In this document: in pieces, positions 1-8,270 of the stretch
Position numbering within the stretch: position 1 is the first letter of the stretch
Layout of the letters: each line of letters begins with the position of its first letter
DNA from: Pseudomonadota bacterium
GTDB taxonomy: Bacteria; Desulfobacterota; Desulfobulbia; Desulfobulbales; Desulfocapsaceae
DNA length: 11,677 nt
Direction: 5' to 3'
Assembly: GCA_023412495.1 (NCBI GenBank)
Contig: JAEYNP010000003.1
Location: 1 to 11,677 of the forward strand
Position numbers and translations under genes: made by a program
Notes under the pieces: model-generated
What the model was told of the DNA's origin: nothing
What the model saw: only the letters and a program-made list of their open reading frames with translations
Databases searched by the model: none

Positions 1-938
1 CGGCCCTCGATGCCCATGTACTCGGCGACGGACGGGCGGCGCAGGTCCGCGTCGACGAGGGCGACCCGGGACCCGGCGTCGGCGAGGGTGATGGCGAGGT
101 TGATCGCGGTGGTCGACTTGCCCTCGCCCGGCAGGGACGAGGTCACGACGATCGACTCGAGCCGGTCCGCGACGTCCAGGAACTGCAGGTTGGTGCGCAG
201 GCGCCGGAATGCCTCGGCCCGGATGGAGTGCGGGGCCGAGTGCACGATGAGCGGGTGCTCGGACGCCTCGTCGTCGTGCGCCATGGCGGCCATCACGGAG
301 GAGTCGGTCACCTGGCGGATGTCCTCGGCGGTGCGCACGCGCGTGTCGAGGACCTCGCGCAGCACGGCGAGGCCGAAGCCGATCGCGAGGCCCAGGATGA
401 AGCCCAGGGCGACGTTGAGGCGCTTGTTGGGCGCGGACGGCTCGACGGGGGCGGTGGCGTTGCGGACGGTGCTGATCTCGACGGGGGACTCGCCGTCCTC
501 GGGCTGCTCGAGCTCGGTGACTTGGACGGCGAGGCTGTCCGCGGTCGCGTTGGCAATGTCGCTCGCGATCTGCGGGTCCGCGTGCGTCGCGGTGATGTTG
601 ATGAGGACGGTGTCGATCGGGGAGCTGGCCCCGATGGACTTCGCGAGCTCGTCGGGCGTCGTCGCGAGGTCGAGCTCCTCGATCACGGGGATGAGGACGC
701 GCGGGGACGTGACGAGGTCGGTGTAGCTCTTGACCTGCCGCTGCGTGAAGCTGGAGCCCTGCACCAGGTCCGACACCGAGTCGCCCGTGCGGACCGAGAC
801 GAACACCTGGGCGCGCGCCGTGTAGAGGGGCGTCGCGACGAGACTCCAGGCGACGGCCGCGCCGGTGACGAGGGCCGTGATGATCGCGATGGACATCCAG
901 CGCTTGCGGAGGATGACGAGGTAATCCCGAAGCTCCAC
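1..938 (-). CDS. Wzz-type chain-length regulator fused to BY-type tyrosine autokinase (3' end outside window)
   Basis: Membrane protein expected to control polysaccharide chain length and export through a cytoplasmic tyrosine-kinase domain (Wzz/CpsC plus CpsD architecture). I translated 312 residues from a GTG at 938. An amphipathic start (MELRDYLVILRKRW) leads into TM1 at about 16-33, then an extracytoplasmic Wzz region, a proline-containing stretch (APVEPSAPNK, 162-171) and TM2 at about 174-193. The kinase part shows Walker A (LPGEGKST, 269-276) and Walker A' (ALVDADLRRP, 293-302), the hallmark of bacterial tyrosine kinases. Walker B and any C-terminal tyrosine cluster lie outside the window. 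The start is supported by an AGGGGAG ribosome site eight bases upstream. It is divergent from the polymer operon and has the strong GC3 bias of a resident gene. Family assignment is firm; the partner and target are inferred. Confidence 0.93.
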   Translation of the reverse strand, partial: MELRDYLVILRKRWMSIAIITALVTGAAVAWSLVATPLYTARAQVFVSVRTGDSVSDLVQGSSFTQRQVKSYTDLVTSPRVLIPVIEELDLATTPDELAKSIGASSPIDTVLINITATHADPQIASDIANATADSLAVQVTELEQPEDGESPVEISTVRNATAPVEPSAPNKRLNVALGFILGLAIGFGLAVLREVLDTRVRTAEDIRQVTDSSVMAAMAHDDEASEHPLIVHSAPHSIRAEAFRRLRTNLQFLDVADRLESIVVTSSLPGEGKSTTAINLAITLADAGSRVALVDADLRRPSVAEYMGIEG

Positions 939-946
939 CGGTGCGG

Positions 947-953
947 CTCCCCT
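947..953 (-). promoter_or_regulatory. Ribosome binding site of the Wzz/kinase gene
   Basis: AGGGGAG on the minus strand ends eight bases before the GTG at 938. It fixes that codon as the start, and the translation from it begins with the usual short cytoplasmic segment before TM1. Confidence 0.6.
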
Positions 954-1063
954 GGTCGTGGCGGCGACGTACCCGCCGGGCGTCGCCGCACATCCTCTCA
1001 CGCACGGTTTCGCTGCCGGATGCCCGCGAGCGCCGACGGCGCGCCGAGTGCAGGTCGAGCGGG

Positions 1064-1081
1064 TGAAACGTTCCGGGAACG
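1064..1081. promoter_or_regulatory. Candidate operator: LacI-type dyad overlapping a second inverted repeat
   Basis: GAAACGTTCC at 1065-1074 is one mismatch from the symmetric GAAAC/GTTTC, centred on CG, seen in many LacI-family operators. Overlapping it, CGTTCC-G-GGAACG (1069-1081) is a perfect 6-base inverted repeat around a single G. The site is about 130 bases upstream of both starts (GTG 938 minus strand, GTG 1201 plus strand), so it could control both. The match is by eye, no regulator gene is in the window, and short dyads are common in GC-rich DNA. Confidence 0.3.
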
Positions 1082-1200
1082 CCCAGAAGGCGCGAGTTGT
1101 CCGATCCGGCGCGCGAAACGGAATGGAATCCTGATGGTGCACCGGGAAGCCGGGTTAGCCTGACCACGCACGGGGGGCGGAACGGAAGGGGCCACTGGCC

Positions 1201-2694
1201 GTGACAGCCGAGAAGGCCGAGTCGGCAGTCGCTGCCGCCGGCGAGGCGGGCGGCAGCGCCGCGGGCGGGACTCGCGCCGCGCGCTGGTGGCTCGGCTACA
1301 CGACGCGGGTGCTCCTGACGGACGCGCTCGCGGTGTACATCGCGGTGTTCGTCGCGTACCTCGTGCGCTTCGACGCGAATGGCGACGCGCGGGTCTCGGG
1401 GAGCGTCGCGCCCTCGTACCTGCTGGTCTCGGTCGTGCTGATGTGGGCGTGGTTGTTCGCGCTGGTGGTCGGCCGGACGCAGGACAGGCGCCTGCTCGGC
1501 AGCGGCCCTACGGAATACCAGCGGGTCTTCTCGGTGACGTGGCGAGTGTTCGCCGCTGTGGCGGTCGTGTCATACATGCTCCGGATGGACATCGGGCGTG
1601 GATATCTCGCGGTTGCGTTCCCGCTCGGGCTCGCGCTCATCCTTCTGGGCCGCTTCCTCTGGCGGCAGTGGCTGCATCGCAAGCGGGCGCGAGGAGCCAT
1701 GCTCTCGCGTGTTCTTGTCGTCGGGCATCGCCACAAGGTGGCTGAGCTGGTCCGTGAGCTGCACCGCCGTTCTGGAGCGGGATTCGGCGTCGTGGGCGCT
1801 TGCCTACAGCCGGGCGAGGGGGACGACGAGGTTGCGGGCATTCCCGTGGTCGGTTCCCTGGACGACGCCGCGCACATGGCTCGTGAGCTCCGAGTGGACA
1901 CAGTCGCCGTCTCCGGCTCCGACGCCGTGACAGCGGACGTCGTCCGGCGCCTCGGCTGGGACCTCGAGGGGAGCGGGATCGACCTCGCGCTCGCCATGTC
2001 GCTCGTCGACGTTGCCGGCCCGCGCGTCATCATCCAGCCGGTCAGCGGCGTGCCGTTGGTCTACGTGGACGAGCCGCAGTTTACGGGGCCGCGGTACGCG
2101 CTCAAGACGTTTGCCGACTGGCTAACCGCGCTCCTCATCACGACCCTCATCTCGCCGGGTCTGCTCGCGATCGCGGTGCTCGTCAAGGCGACGAGCCGCG
2201 GTCCGGTCTTCTACCGCCAAGAGCGTGTGGGGGTGCGGGGGACGACCTTCGGCATGCTCAAGTTCCGCACCATGGTGGCCAACGCGCATGAGCGGCTCGA
2301 GGAGGTGCTGGCCGCTGAGGGCGTCCACGGCGTGGGCCTCTTCTACAAGCCAAAGAACGATCCCAGGGTGACCCGTGTGGGAAGGGTGCTGCGCAGGTAC
2401 TCGCTCGACGAACTGCCGCAGCTCTTCAACGTCATGCGTGGTGAGATGAGCCTCGTCGGCCCGCGGCCGCAGATCGCGGCAGAGGTAGCCCAATATGATC
2501 GTGCGGCCGGACGTCGGCTGCTCGTGAAGCCCGGCATGACGGGGCTGTGGCAGGTCTCCGGACGCAACGACCTCGCGCCGGAAGAGGGCATCCGGATGGA
2601 CGTCTACTACGTGGAGAACTGGAGCCTCTTCGGCGACTTCATCATCCTCGCGCGGACCGTCCGCGTGGTGCTCGGCGGAGCGGGGGCGTACTAA
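1201..2694 (+). CDS. Undecaprenyl-phosphate sugar-phosphate transferase (initiating enzyme, WbaP/CpsE type)
   Basis: Transfers a sugar-1-phosphate from a nucleotide sugar to undecaprenyl phosphate, starting the repeat unit at the inner face of the membrane. The 497-residue protein has the usual long architecture. There are four N-terminal TM segments (about 36-56, 72-91, 114-128, 134-153), then a Rossmann-like CoA-binding-3 region from about 168 ([11 protein letters not shown]) to 290. The catalytic Bac_transf domain follows: membrane helix 304-328, FYRQERVG at 337-344, KFRTM at 354-358, the [19 protein letters not shown] block at 399-417, LVGPRP at 418-423, and [12 protein letters not shown] at 444-455. 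GTG start with GGAAGGG ten bases upstream. Its TAA stop abuts the next GTG. Which sugar is used (glucose, galactose or other) cannot be told from sequence. Confidence 0.95.
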   Translation: MTAEKAESAVAAAGEAGGSAAGGTRAARWWLGYTTRVLLTDALAVYIAVFVAYLVRFDANGDARVSGSVAPSYLLVSVVLMWAWLFALVVGRTQDRRLLGSGPTEYQRVFSVTWRVFAAVAVVSYMLRMDIGRGYLAVAFPLGLALILLGRFLWRQWLHRKRARGAMLSRVLVVGHRHKVAELVRELHRRSGAGFGVVGACLQPGEGDDEVAGIPVVGSLDDAAHMARELRVDTVAVSGSDAVTADVVRRLGWDLEGSGIDLALAMSLVDVAGPRVIIQPVSGVPLVYVDEPQFTGPRYALKTFADWLTALLITTLISPGLLAIAVLVKATSRGPVFYRQERVGVRGTTFGMLKFRTMVANAHERLEEVLAAEGVHGVGLFYKPKNDPRVTRVGRVLRRYSLDELPQLFNVMRGEMSLVGPRPQIAAEVAQYDRAAGRRLLVKPGMTGLWQVSGRNDLAPEEGIRMDVYYVENWSLFGDFIILARTVRVVLGGAGAY

Positions 2695-3822
2695 GTGAGC
2701 GGAGTCCTGGTCCACGAGTGGCTCAGTCGCGTGGGAGGCTCGGAGCGCGTCTTCGACGCAATGGCGGCCGTCTTTCCGGACGCCGACCTTTTGACGCTCT
2801 GGAACGATGACCCGGAGGGCAGATACCCGGGGCGCCCCGTGAAGGAATCCTGGATGGCGAGGACGCCGCTGCGACGTCACAAGGTGCTCGCGCTCCCGCT
2901 GATGCCGCTTACGTGGAGGCGACGCGTTGGCGACTACGAGTGGGCCCTCGTGAGTTCACACGTGTTTGCGCACCATGTGACCTTCCGCGGGGCTCCTACC
3001 AGTTTTCGCAAGTACGTCTACGTCCACACGCCGGCGCGATATATCTGGACGCCAGCACTCGACCCGCGAGGACAGGCAATCGGACCGAGGCTCGTCGCGC
3101 CGGCTCTGAAGCGGCTCGACAAACATCGTGCTCGTGAGGCGTACGACATCGCAGCAAACTCGGCATTCGTACGGTCGCGGATCCGCCGCGCGTGGGGCAG
3201 GGACGCGCGCGTGATCTATCCGCCCGTCGACGTCGAAGTAATTCAGAGTCGCGAGGACTGGTCCGCTGCCCTCGGTGGCGCCGACGGTGACCTGCTTTCG
3301 AACCTACCGCGGCCGTTCCTGCTCGGTGCCTCCAGATTCATCCCATACAAGCGGCTCGACCTAGTGATTCGAGCGGGGGAGGCGGCAGGGCTTCCAGTGG
3401 TCCTAGCGGGAGCGGGCCCCGAGGGCGATCGGCTCCGGGCCCAGGCCGCCGATGCGCGGATCCCCGTAACTTTTGTGGACCACCCGGACGACGCCGTCCT
3501 CTACGCGCTGTACCAAGCAGCAGACGTGTTTGTGTTTCCTGCAGTAGAGGACTTCGGCATTATGCCGGTCGAAGCCATGGCCGCGGGCACCCCGGTGGTG
3601 TCCGCGGGTGTTGGCGGGGGCGCGGAGACCGTCCAAGAAGGTGTGACCGGGGCGCACCTTTCGCCACAACCTAGCGCGCTCGAGCTGAAGAATGCGGTCC
3701 ATCGTGCCATGGGCGTCGGGCGCGCCGCGTGCCGCGAGCGTGCGACCGCGTTCGGGCGTGCACGGTTTGAGGCGGAACTTGCCGAATGGATCGCGGCGCC
3801 CGGCCTGGGTGACCGCCAGTGA
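2695..3822 (+). CDS. Glycosyltransferase family 4 (first of two)
   Basis: 375 residues, GT-B fold retaining glycosyltransferase expected to add a sugar to the lipid-linked intermediate in the cytoplasm. The N-terminus VLVHEWLSRVGGSERVFDAM (4-23) carries the GGSERV loop typical of the WbaZ-like group of polymer mannosyl/rhamnosyl transferases. The donor domain shows GASRFIPYKRLD (211-222) and the EX7E signature with E285 and E293 in EDFGIMPVEAMAAGTPVV. The GTG start follows directly on the TAA of the sugar transferase (TAAGTGA), implying translational coupling. Its stop overlaps the next start by four bases. Family call is firm; donor, acceptor and linkage are unknown. Confidence 0.92.
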   Translation: MSGVLVHEWLSRVGGSERVFDAMAAVFPDADLLTLWNDDPEGRYPGRPVKESWMARTPLRRHKVLALPLMPLTWRRRVGDYEWALVSSHVFAHHVTFRGAPTSFRKYVYVHTPARYIWTPALDPRGQAIGPRLVAPALKRLDKHRAREAYDIAANSAFVRSRIRRAWGRDARVIYPPVDVEVIQSREDWSAALGGADGDLLSNLPRPFLLGASRFIPYKRLDLVIRAGEAAGLPVVLAGAGPEGDRLRAQAADARIPVTFVDHPDDAVLYALYQAADVFVFPAVEDFGIMPVEAMAAGTPVVSAGVGGGAETVQEGVTGAHLSPQPSALELKNAVHRAMGVGRAACRERATAFGRARFEAELAEWIAAPGLGDRQ

Positions 3823-4814
3823 AGCGCACAGTCTGGGACGGCCGATGGCTGGGGCGCCACGGCATTGCCCGACATGCAACTGAAGTCTCGACCCGGCTCG
3901 GCAGCGACGTGACGGTTCTTCCTCGAGCCCGGATCTCCCCCACGTCGCCTCTCGACCCGGCGTACCTGCGCAGGGCCCTGGAGCGGATCGGTTGCACTCT
4001 CTTCGTCTCGCCCGGGTTCAATGCGGCACTTCCCGGCAGATACCGTCAGCTGTTGACGATTCACGACCTGATTCACCTGCACATCAAAGAGGAGTCGAGT
4101 CGCCTTAAGCGTCTGTACTACAACCAGGTCGTGCGACCTGCCGTGATTCGCTCTGGCCTCGTCCTGACGGTCTCTGAGTTCACCCGGTACGAGTTGGCAG
4201 ACTGGACGGGCCTCGACCTCGACAGAATCGTCGTGACGGGTAACGGCACATCCATCCGCGAGGCATCGGAGGCCGAGATTGATGCGGCGGATGCACTGGG
4301 CCGCGATTACGTGCTTGCCGTGACCAACGGGAAGCCCCACAAGAACCTACCACTACTCTTTGCAGCGATGAAATACTTACCAAAGGGTATTGCGGTTGCC
4401 ACAGTCGGCGTACCCGAGGCGACTGCGAGGCAGATGGCGAGGGCGGCTGGGGTGGGCGCGACCCGTGTCCGGTGCTACTCGGATGTCGGGGACGAGGAGT
4501 TGCGTTCCCTCTACTTGAACGCGCGGTGCGTTGCGATGCCGTCCCGATACGAAGGATTCGGCCTTCCGGCGATTGAGGCGATGGCGGTCGGCGTGGCCAC
4601 GGCCTACGTGTGTGAGGCCGTGGAGGAGGTCGTCGGCTCGCTCGGCGAGCGAGCGCCGTCTGGGGATGACGCGGAAGAGTATGCCCGCGCCCTCGAGCGG
4701 GCCGCTCTCCGTGGCCGTCGGGACCGTACGGCATTGATCGCCCGTTCGCGGCAGTATTCCTGGGACGAGGTCGCTGGACGTGTCGACGGCGGGATTGCGG
4801 AGCTCGCCAAGTGA
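3819..4814 (+). CDS. Glycosyltransferase family 4 (second)
   Basis: 331 residues, a short GT-B enzyme. The N-terminus has DGRWLGRHGIARHATEV (7-23), the 'GIgRya' acceptor-domain loop of mannosyltransferase-like GT4 proteins. IHDLIHL lies at 81-87, the donor-site lysine region TNGKPHKN at 169-176, and EX7E at E245/E253 in YEGFGLPAIEAMAVG. The GTG start overlaps the previous TGA as GTGA. It contains a TTA leucine codon at 4377-4379, rare in such GC-rich genes. It presumably adds the second or third sugar of the repeat; specificity cannot be read. Confidence 0.9.
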   Translation: MKRTVWDGRWLGRHGIARHATEVSTRLGSDVTVLPRARISPTSPLDPAYLRRALERIGCTLFVSPGFNAALPGRYRQLLTIHDLIHLHIKEESSRLKRLYYNQVVRPAVIRSGLVLTVSEFTRYELADWTGLDLDRIVVTGNGTSIREASEAEIDAADALGRDYVLAVTNGKPHKNLPLLFAAMKYLPKGIAVATVGVPEATARQMARAAGVGATRVRCYSDVGDEELRSLYLNARCVAMPSRYEGFGLPAIEAMAVGVATAYVCEAVEEVVGSLGERAPSGDDAEEYARALERAALRGRRDRTALIARSRQYSWDEVAGRVDGGIAELAK

Positions 4815-5686
4815 GTGGGGAAGACGCGCGCCTAAGTCGGTGCGGGGCTGTGATACTCAATTGGCGCGACCAGACTGCGACGGACGCAACCGTCGCGTCG
4901 CTTCTGAGGTTCCTTCACCCCGAGCAGGTCGTGGTTGTCGACAATCAGAGCGACGGTCAGCTTCGATTGAGCACTGGCGAGCGAGGAGTCGCTCTGATCG
5001 AAGTCGCTGAGAACAGGGGCTTCGCTGGTGGTGTAAACACAGGCCTGAGAGTGTTGCTTGCCGCGGGATGTGACTATGTGCTGGTGCTGAATACGGATAC
5101 GGAGATTTCCGCCCGCCGTCTCGCGCCACTGTTCGCCGACGAGGTATGGCGCCCTGCTACAGGCGCGGCTGGCCCGTTGATTCTGGCAGGGGACGGCCGC
5201 GTTCAGAGCGCGGGCGCTTCGTTCCGGCGAACAACGTTCTCGGTGCTGGACCGCCGCAGGCCCGACGACCCACGGAGCGTCGACTTCTTGACGTGGGCTT
5301 GCGTCTTGGTGTCAGCAGACGCGTTCAGCCGAGTGGGTTTGCTGGATGAGCGATTCTTCATGTACTGGGAGGATGTCGAATTCGGCCTCCGCCTTAGGTC
5401 CGCGGGCCTCTCTTGTGTGGTTGTAGACGCGGCGACTGTGGTCCATCACGGGTCCGCGTCGCACGCTCGAGCGGGCGCTAGGATCGACCGATACAGTGCG
5501 ATGGGCGTTGCTGTCTTGGGGCGGTCGCTCGGCGGCAGGGCGCTCGTGGGAGCAGCCTTGCGGCTCGGTGCGCGCGTCACTCGCCGCATCTTCGCCGGCG
5601 AGTGGCAGAGGGCCCGGGAGACGGTCGCGGGCGCAAGATGGGGTTGGAGAGTCCACGCTCCCGCATACGAGTCGCTGGAGGAGTGA
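4811..5686 (+). CDS. Glycosyltransferase family 2, rhamnosyltransferase-like (WcaE/WbbL type)
   Basis: 291-residue inverting GT-A enzyme of the COG1216 type. The order is GAVILNWRD at 12-20, VVVDNQSD at 41-48, NRGFAGGVNTG at 68-78 (nucleotide-sugar binding), LVLNTDTE at 91-98 where the usual NPD metal motif reads NTD, and the catalytic-acceptor block GLLDERFFMYWEDVEFGLRL at 176-195, then HHGSAS at 212-217. The C-terminus is basic and probably lies along the membrane. The start overlaps the previous stop as GTGA, with GCGGAG about eight bases upstream. Rhamnose as donor is a family-level guess; no dTDP-rhamnose genes are in the window. Confidence 0.9.
   Translation: MSGEDARLSRCGAVILNWRDQTATDATVASLLRFLHPEQVVVVDNQSDGQLRLSTGERGVALIEVAENRGFAGGVNTGLRVLLAAGCDYVLVLNTDTEISARRLAPLFADEVWRPATGAAGPLILAGDGRVQSAGASFRRTTFSVLDRRRPDDPRSVDFLTWACVLVSADAFSRVGLLDERFFMYWEDVEFGLRLRSAGLSCVVVDAATVVHHGSASHARAGARIDRYSAMGVAVLGRSLGGRALVGAALRLGARVTRRIFAGEWQRARETVAGARWGWRVHAPAYESLEE
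5677..5683 (+). promoter_or_regulatory. Ribosome binding site that favours the TTG start of the polymerase gene
   Basis: GGAGGAG sits at the very end of the GT2 gene. It is eight bases before TTG 5692, an ideal distance, but directly adjacent to GTG 5683, which overlaps the GT2 stop as GTGA. Spacing favours TTG 5692; the overlap pattern of the operon favours GTG 5683. The two differ by three residues. Confidence 0.45.
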
Positions 5687-5691
5687 GGCCG

Positions 5692-7143
5692 TTGCCCACC
5701 GCGGTGGTAGTCCGCCAGGCGTCGGCGTACAGGCGTGTGGCTCCGGAGCGAGATAGTCCGCAAGGTGGCTCGCTGCTCGTAACCCTCGTCGTATGCGTTC
5801 TGCTCAGCGGATTCATTAACTTGGCTCACGTGGGTGACTTCTACGTCGCAACCCTCATCATCGATGTGACTGTTCTGTGGATGTTGGCCGTGACTCTGGG
5901 ACACTTCGCGCGGCATCGGGGCGCCGTAGAGACGCCGCCATGGGTGCCCGCTTACGTGCTCCTTCTCGCAGTCTATGCAGCTCTACTCACTCATGGCGAC
6001 GAGTCCGTTTCGGACAAGCTGATCGTTGTGAGGTCGCAGGTCCTGTACGCATCGGTGGCTCTATTTGCTTCCGCTGTTGCTTCGCGGGCATCGCTTCTGC
6101 GGGCTCTCCGGCTTATGGAGCGTCTCGGCCTGGGGCTTGCAATCTTCGGTATCGCACAGTTCGTCCTAAGGGCGCAACTGCCTGAGTGGCTGCTTGTGAG
6201 TCGAGACACCTCGCTGTTTGGCTACTACGGGACCGAGATCACAAGGTCGACCGCACTCCTCGGCAATACAATCGTCTACTCGAACGTGATGCTGATCTTC
6301 GGTGCTCTCGCATGGGCTAGGATCGCGCGCGGGGCAAGTACGCCTGGTGCTGTGCTCAGAGCGCTGATCTTTATGGGTGCGGTGGTTGTCTCATTCTCGC
6401 GCACGGCGATCATCGGGATCGTGTTCGTCGCCCTAGTCTGCACGTTCTTGGCGCTCATGCGGGCCGGCGCCAATGGTCTTGTGCGCATAGTCGTAGGGTT
6501 CCTTGTGGCCTTAGTCGCATGGCTGGGCGTCGGGCAGGTGCGAGATATTCAGGCGAGCGCCGAGGACACGTTCTTGATAGGTGGCTTGTTTCTTGCACAG
6601 AATGCGTCGGTCCGTGGATCGACGGCAGGGCACGCAGAATTCTTCGAAACAGCCATGGAGTCTTTTCATGAGTCGCCGGTGGTTGGGCTGGGTCTCGCGT
6701 CGCAGGTACAGGGGTCGTCACTGTCGGATGAGCGTCGCGTAATCACGGATGGCGTCTGGCTGTCGTTGCTCGCCGAGGGCGGTATCGTGCTGGTGAGCGG
6801 GCAGGCCGGCTTTCTCTTAGTGGTTCTTGGCTCGATAGCTCTGCGAGCCAGGCGACTCGCTGAGCACCGGTACTTGGCGACTGCACTCGTGATGTACCTG
6901 GGCTTTCAGCTGGCGGTAGCGTTCTGGCTCAATTCGGCGTTCTTTGGCAAGGCCGGATTCCTGGTGTTCTGGTTGCTATTCGGCGTTGTAATGGGGTTGT
7001 CTCGCGGGCACCCCGGGTCCGGTATTGATTCCTCGAGCTTGGCGACGTCGGGTCCTGCGTGGGGAAGTACCGACCCGTGGGCGACGCCGCGCTCGACTCT
7101 GGACACGTCTGCGTCACCTCTGTTGGGGGGCAAACTTGAGTGA
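5692..7143 (+). CDS. wzy: O-antigen polymerase/ligase family protein (Wzy-type)
   Basis: Multi-pass membrane protein expected to polymerise lipid-linked repeat units outside the membrane. 483 residues from TTG 5692 (486 from GTG 5683). An in-frame ATG at 5602 lies deep inside the GT2 gene and is unlikely. About 11-12 hydrophobic segments are visible (e.g. 28-45, 50-70, 85-100, 146-166, 190-211, 238-257, 264-282, 362-383, 395-413, 420-437). VSFSRTAIIGI at 233-243 is the conserved Wzy_C segment. The large loop (about 283-360) holds EFFETAMESFHESPVVGLGL (316-335), matching the family's '..sPllGvGlg' block, and ends in WLSLLAEGGIV at 356-366. The tail after 438 is Ser/Pro/Thr-rich. TTA codons occur at 6511 and 6817. 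Wzy is preferred over ligase because Wzx and Wzz are present. Confidence 0.85.
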   Translation: MPTAVVVRQASAYRRVAPERDSPQGGSLLVTLVVCVLLSGFINLAHVGDFYVATLIIDVTVLWMLAVTLGHFARHRGAVETPPWVPAYVLLLAVYAALLTHGDESVSDKLIVVRSQVLYASVALFASAVASRASLLRALRLMERLGLGLAIFGIAQFVLRAQLPEWLLVSRDTSLFGYYGTEITRSTALLGNTIVYSNVMLIFGALAWARIARGASTPGAVLRALIFMGAVVVSFSRTAIIGIVFVALVCTFLALMRAGANGLVRIVVGFLVALVAWLGVGQVRDIQASAEDTFLIGGLFLAQNASVRGSTAGHAEFFETAMESFHESPVVGLGLASQVQGSSLSDERRVITDGVWLSLLAEGGIVLVSGQAGFLLVVLGSIALRARRLAEHRYLATALVMYLGFQLAVAFWLNSAFFGKAGFLVFWLLFGVVMGLSRGHPGSGIDSSSLATSGPAWGSTDPWATPRSTLDTSASPLLGGKLE

Positions 7144-8267
7144 TTCCTGGGCTTCAACATGACCGACGTAGTTGGGGGCTGACAGTGCGGGTGCTGGTCC
7201 TTTGGGCGGACGACGCCTCTCCAAACCTCGGGGTGCGGGTCCTTGCGCGCGGCGCGCAGCGCTTGTGGACTCAGGCGCGCCCTGGAGACGAGTTCGTCTT
7301 TCAGGACTTCAGGGCAGGCGAGACCGGGCATGCACTTGACCGCGCCGTCGTGCTGCGCGACGCGGTTGGGCTCGACCGCAGGGTCTCAGCGCTTCTCGAC
7401 GAGGCTGACATCGTCTTGGATACGGGGGCGGGTGACAGTTTCACGGACATATACGGCCGCAAGCGATTAGCCCTCATGACGTATGTTCGGCAGGCCGCGT
7501 ATCGGCGCCGGCTGCCGCTAGTATTGATGCCCCAGACGATTGGGCCATTTCGCCACCGTACGTCCAAGGTTGTGGCGCGTCGGACGCTCGCGACGGCGGT
7601 CCTCGCCATTGCCCGTGACCCAGCCAGCGCCCGGGAGGCTGCCGACCTCGGGCGCCCGGCTGATTGCGTTGCGACGGATGTCGTGTTTGCATTGCCAGCG
7701 CCCAGTCAGGGGCCGTCTCGAGATATTCTTATGAACGTGTCGGGCCTGCTCTGGTACGGAGAGGGCGGTTTACCTGCAGACAAGTACCGCGCCGCTGTGC
7801 GCGAAACCATCGAGGCGCTTCGTGCAGCCGGCAGAACTGTCACACTTCTTGCGCACGTGCTGGATAACAGGTGGCGGGACAACGATGTGCTGGCGCTACG
7901 AGACCTTTCTGCAGAGATGCGAGGTTCGCTCGAAATCGTGGTTCCCGATGGGCTGAACGAGGCTCGGGCTCTCATGGCGGGTTCGAGCCTCGTGGTCGGA
8001 TCGCGGATGCATGCATGCCTGAATGCCTTGTCCGTGGGGACGCCGGCGGTTCCGCTCGCGTATTCACGCAAGTTCGCGCCGCTAATGGCTGACCTTGGTT
8101 GGAATTACACTATCGATCTCCGCGACTTCGATGGAGCGGCGGCAAGGGTCGCGAGCCTTGCAGCGAGCGAGAGCCTTGCGTCTGACCTCTGCGGCCTCCG
8201 CGAACGCGCCAGCGTCCGACTCGGTCGCGCAGTGGACGCAATCCGATCTGTCGATTGGGGGCATTAA
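7140..8267 (+). CDS. Polysaccharide pyruvyl transferase family protein
   Basis: 375 residues, PF04230-type (CsaB/WcaK/AmsJ-like), expected to move pyruvate from phosphoenolpyruvate onto a sugar as a ketal. Visible: VRVLVLWADDASPNLGVR at 16-33 with the family NLG turn, DIVLDTGAGDS at 90-100, LMPQTIGPF at 129-137, ARDPASAREAADLG at 158-171, ATDVVFAL at 178-185, and GSRMHACLNALSVGTPAVPL at 287-306, whose RxHA segment is the conserved active-site region. The GTG at 7140 overlaps the polymerase stop as GTGA. GTG 7185, preceded by a GGGGG run, would remove 15 residues and begin exactly at the family core, so it is a real alternative. TTA codons lie at 7467 and 7770. Some family members do other transfers, so pyruvylation is probable, not shown. 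Confidence 0.88.
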   Translation: MIPGLQHDRRSWGLTVRVLVLWADDASPNLGVRVLARGAQRLWTQARPGDEFVFQDFRAGETGHALDRAVVLRDAVGLDRRVSALLDEADIVLDTGAGDSFTDIYGRKRLALMTYVRQAAYRRRLPLVLMPQTIGPFRHRTSKVVARRTLATAVLAIARDPASAREAADLGRPADCVATDVVFALPAPSQGPSRDILMNVSGLLWYGEGGLPADKYRAAVRETIEALRAAGRTVTLLAHVLDNRWRDNDVLALRDLSAEMRGSLEIVVPDGLNEARALMAGSSLVVGSRMHACLNALSVGTPAVPLAYSRKFAPLMADLGWNYTIDLRDFDGAAARVASLAASESLASDLCGLRERASVRLGRAVDAIRSVDWGH

Positions 8268-8270
8268 GGA

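Larger units (their letters stand above)
939..1200. other. Divergent intergenic region between Wzz/kinase and the sugar-transferase operon
   Basis: 262 bases with no convincing gene; the open frames crossing it are GC-driven shadows. It must hold promoters for both directions. On the plus strand a weak actinobacterial -10-like TAGCCT lies at 1156-1161 with no good -35 partner, and a ribosome site GGAAGGG lies at 1184-1190, ten bases before the GTG at 1201. No clear promoter could be read leftward. The dyad at 1064-1081 is listed separately. Confidence 0.6.

Noticed and set aside
228..1163. Long plus-strand open frame (311 codons) antisense to the Wzz/kinase gene
   Set aside because: Arg/Gly/Asp-rich shadow of the GC3-biased gene on the other strand; the opposite frame has clear Wzz and Walker motifs.
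2122..2880. Minus-strand open frame of 252 codons under the sugar transferase
   Set aside because: His/Arg-rich, spans a gene junction of two well-supported plus-strand genes, and matches no family.
3501..4340. Minus-strand open frame of 279 codons under the two GT4 genes
   Set aside because: It covers the EX7E region of one real gene and the N-terminus of the next; composition is shadow-like.
4811..5686. Loss of GT2 activity because the metal motif reads NTD instead of NPD
   Set aside because: The metal-binding Asp is kept and variation at the middle position is common; the catalytic ED pair and other motifs are intact.
5602..5691. Upstream ATG start for the polymerase gene
   Set aside because: It would overlap the GT2 coding region by 85 bases and adds a basic, non-membrane stretch absent from the family.
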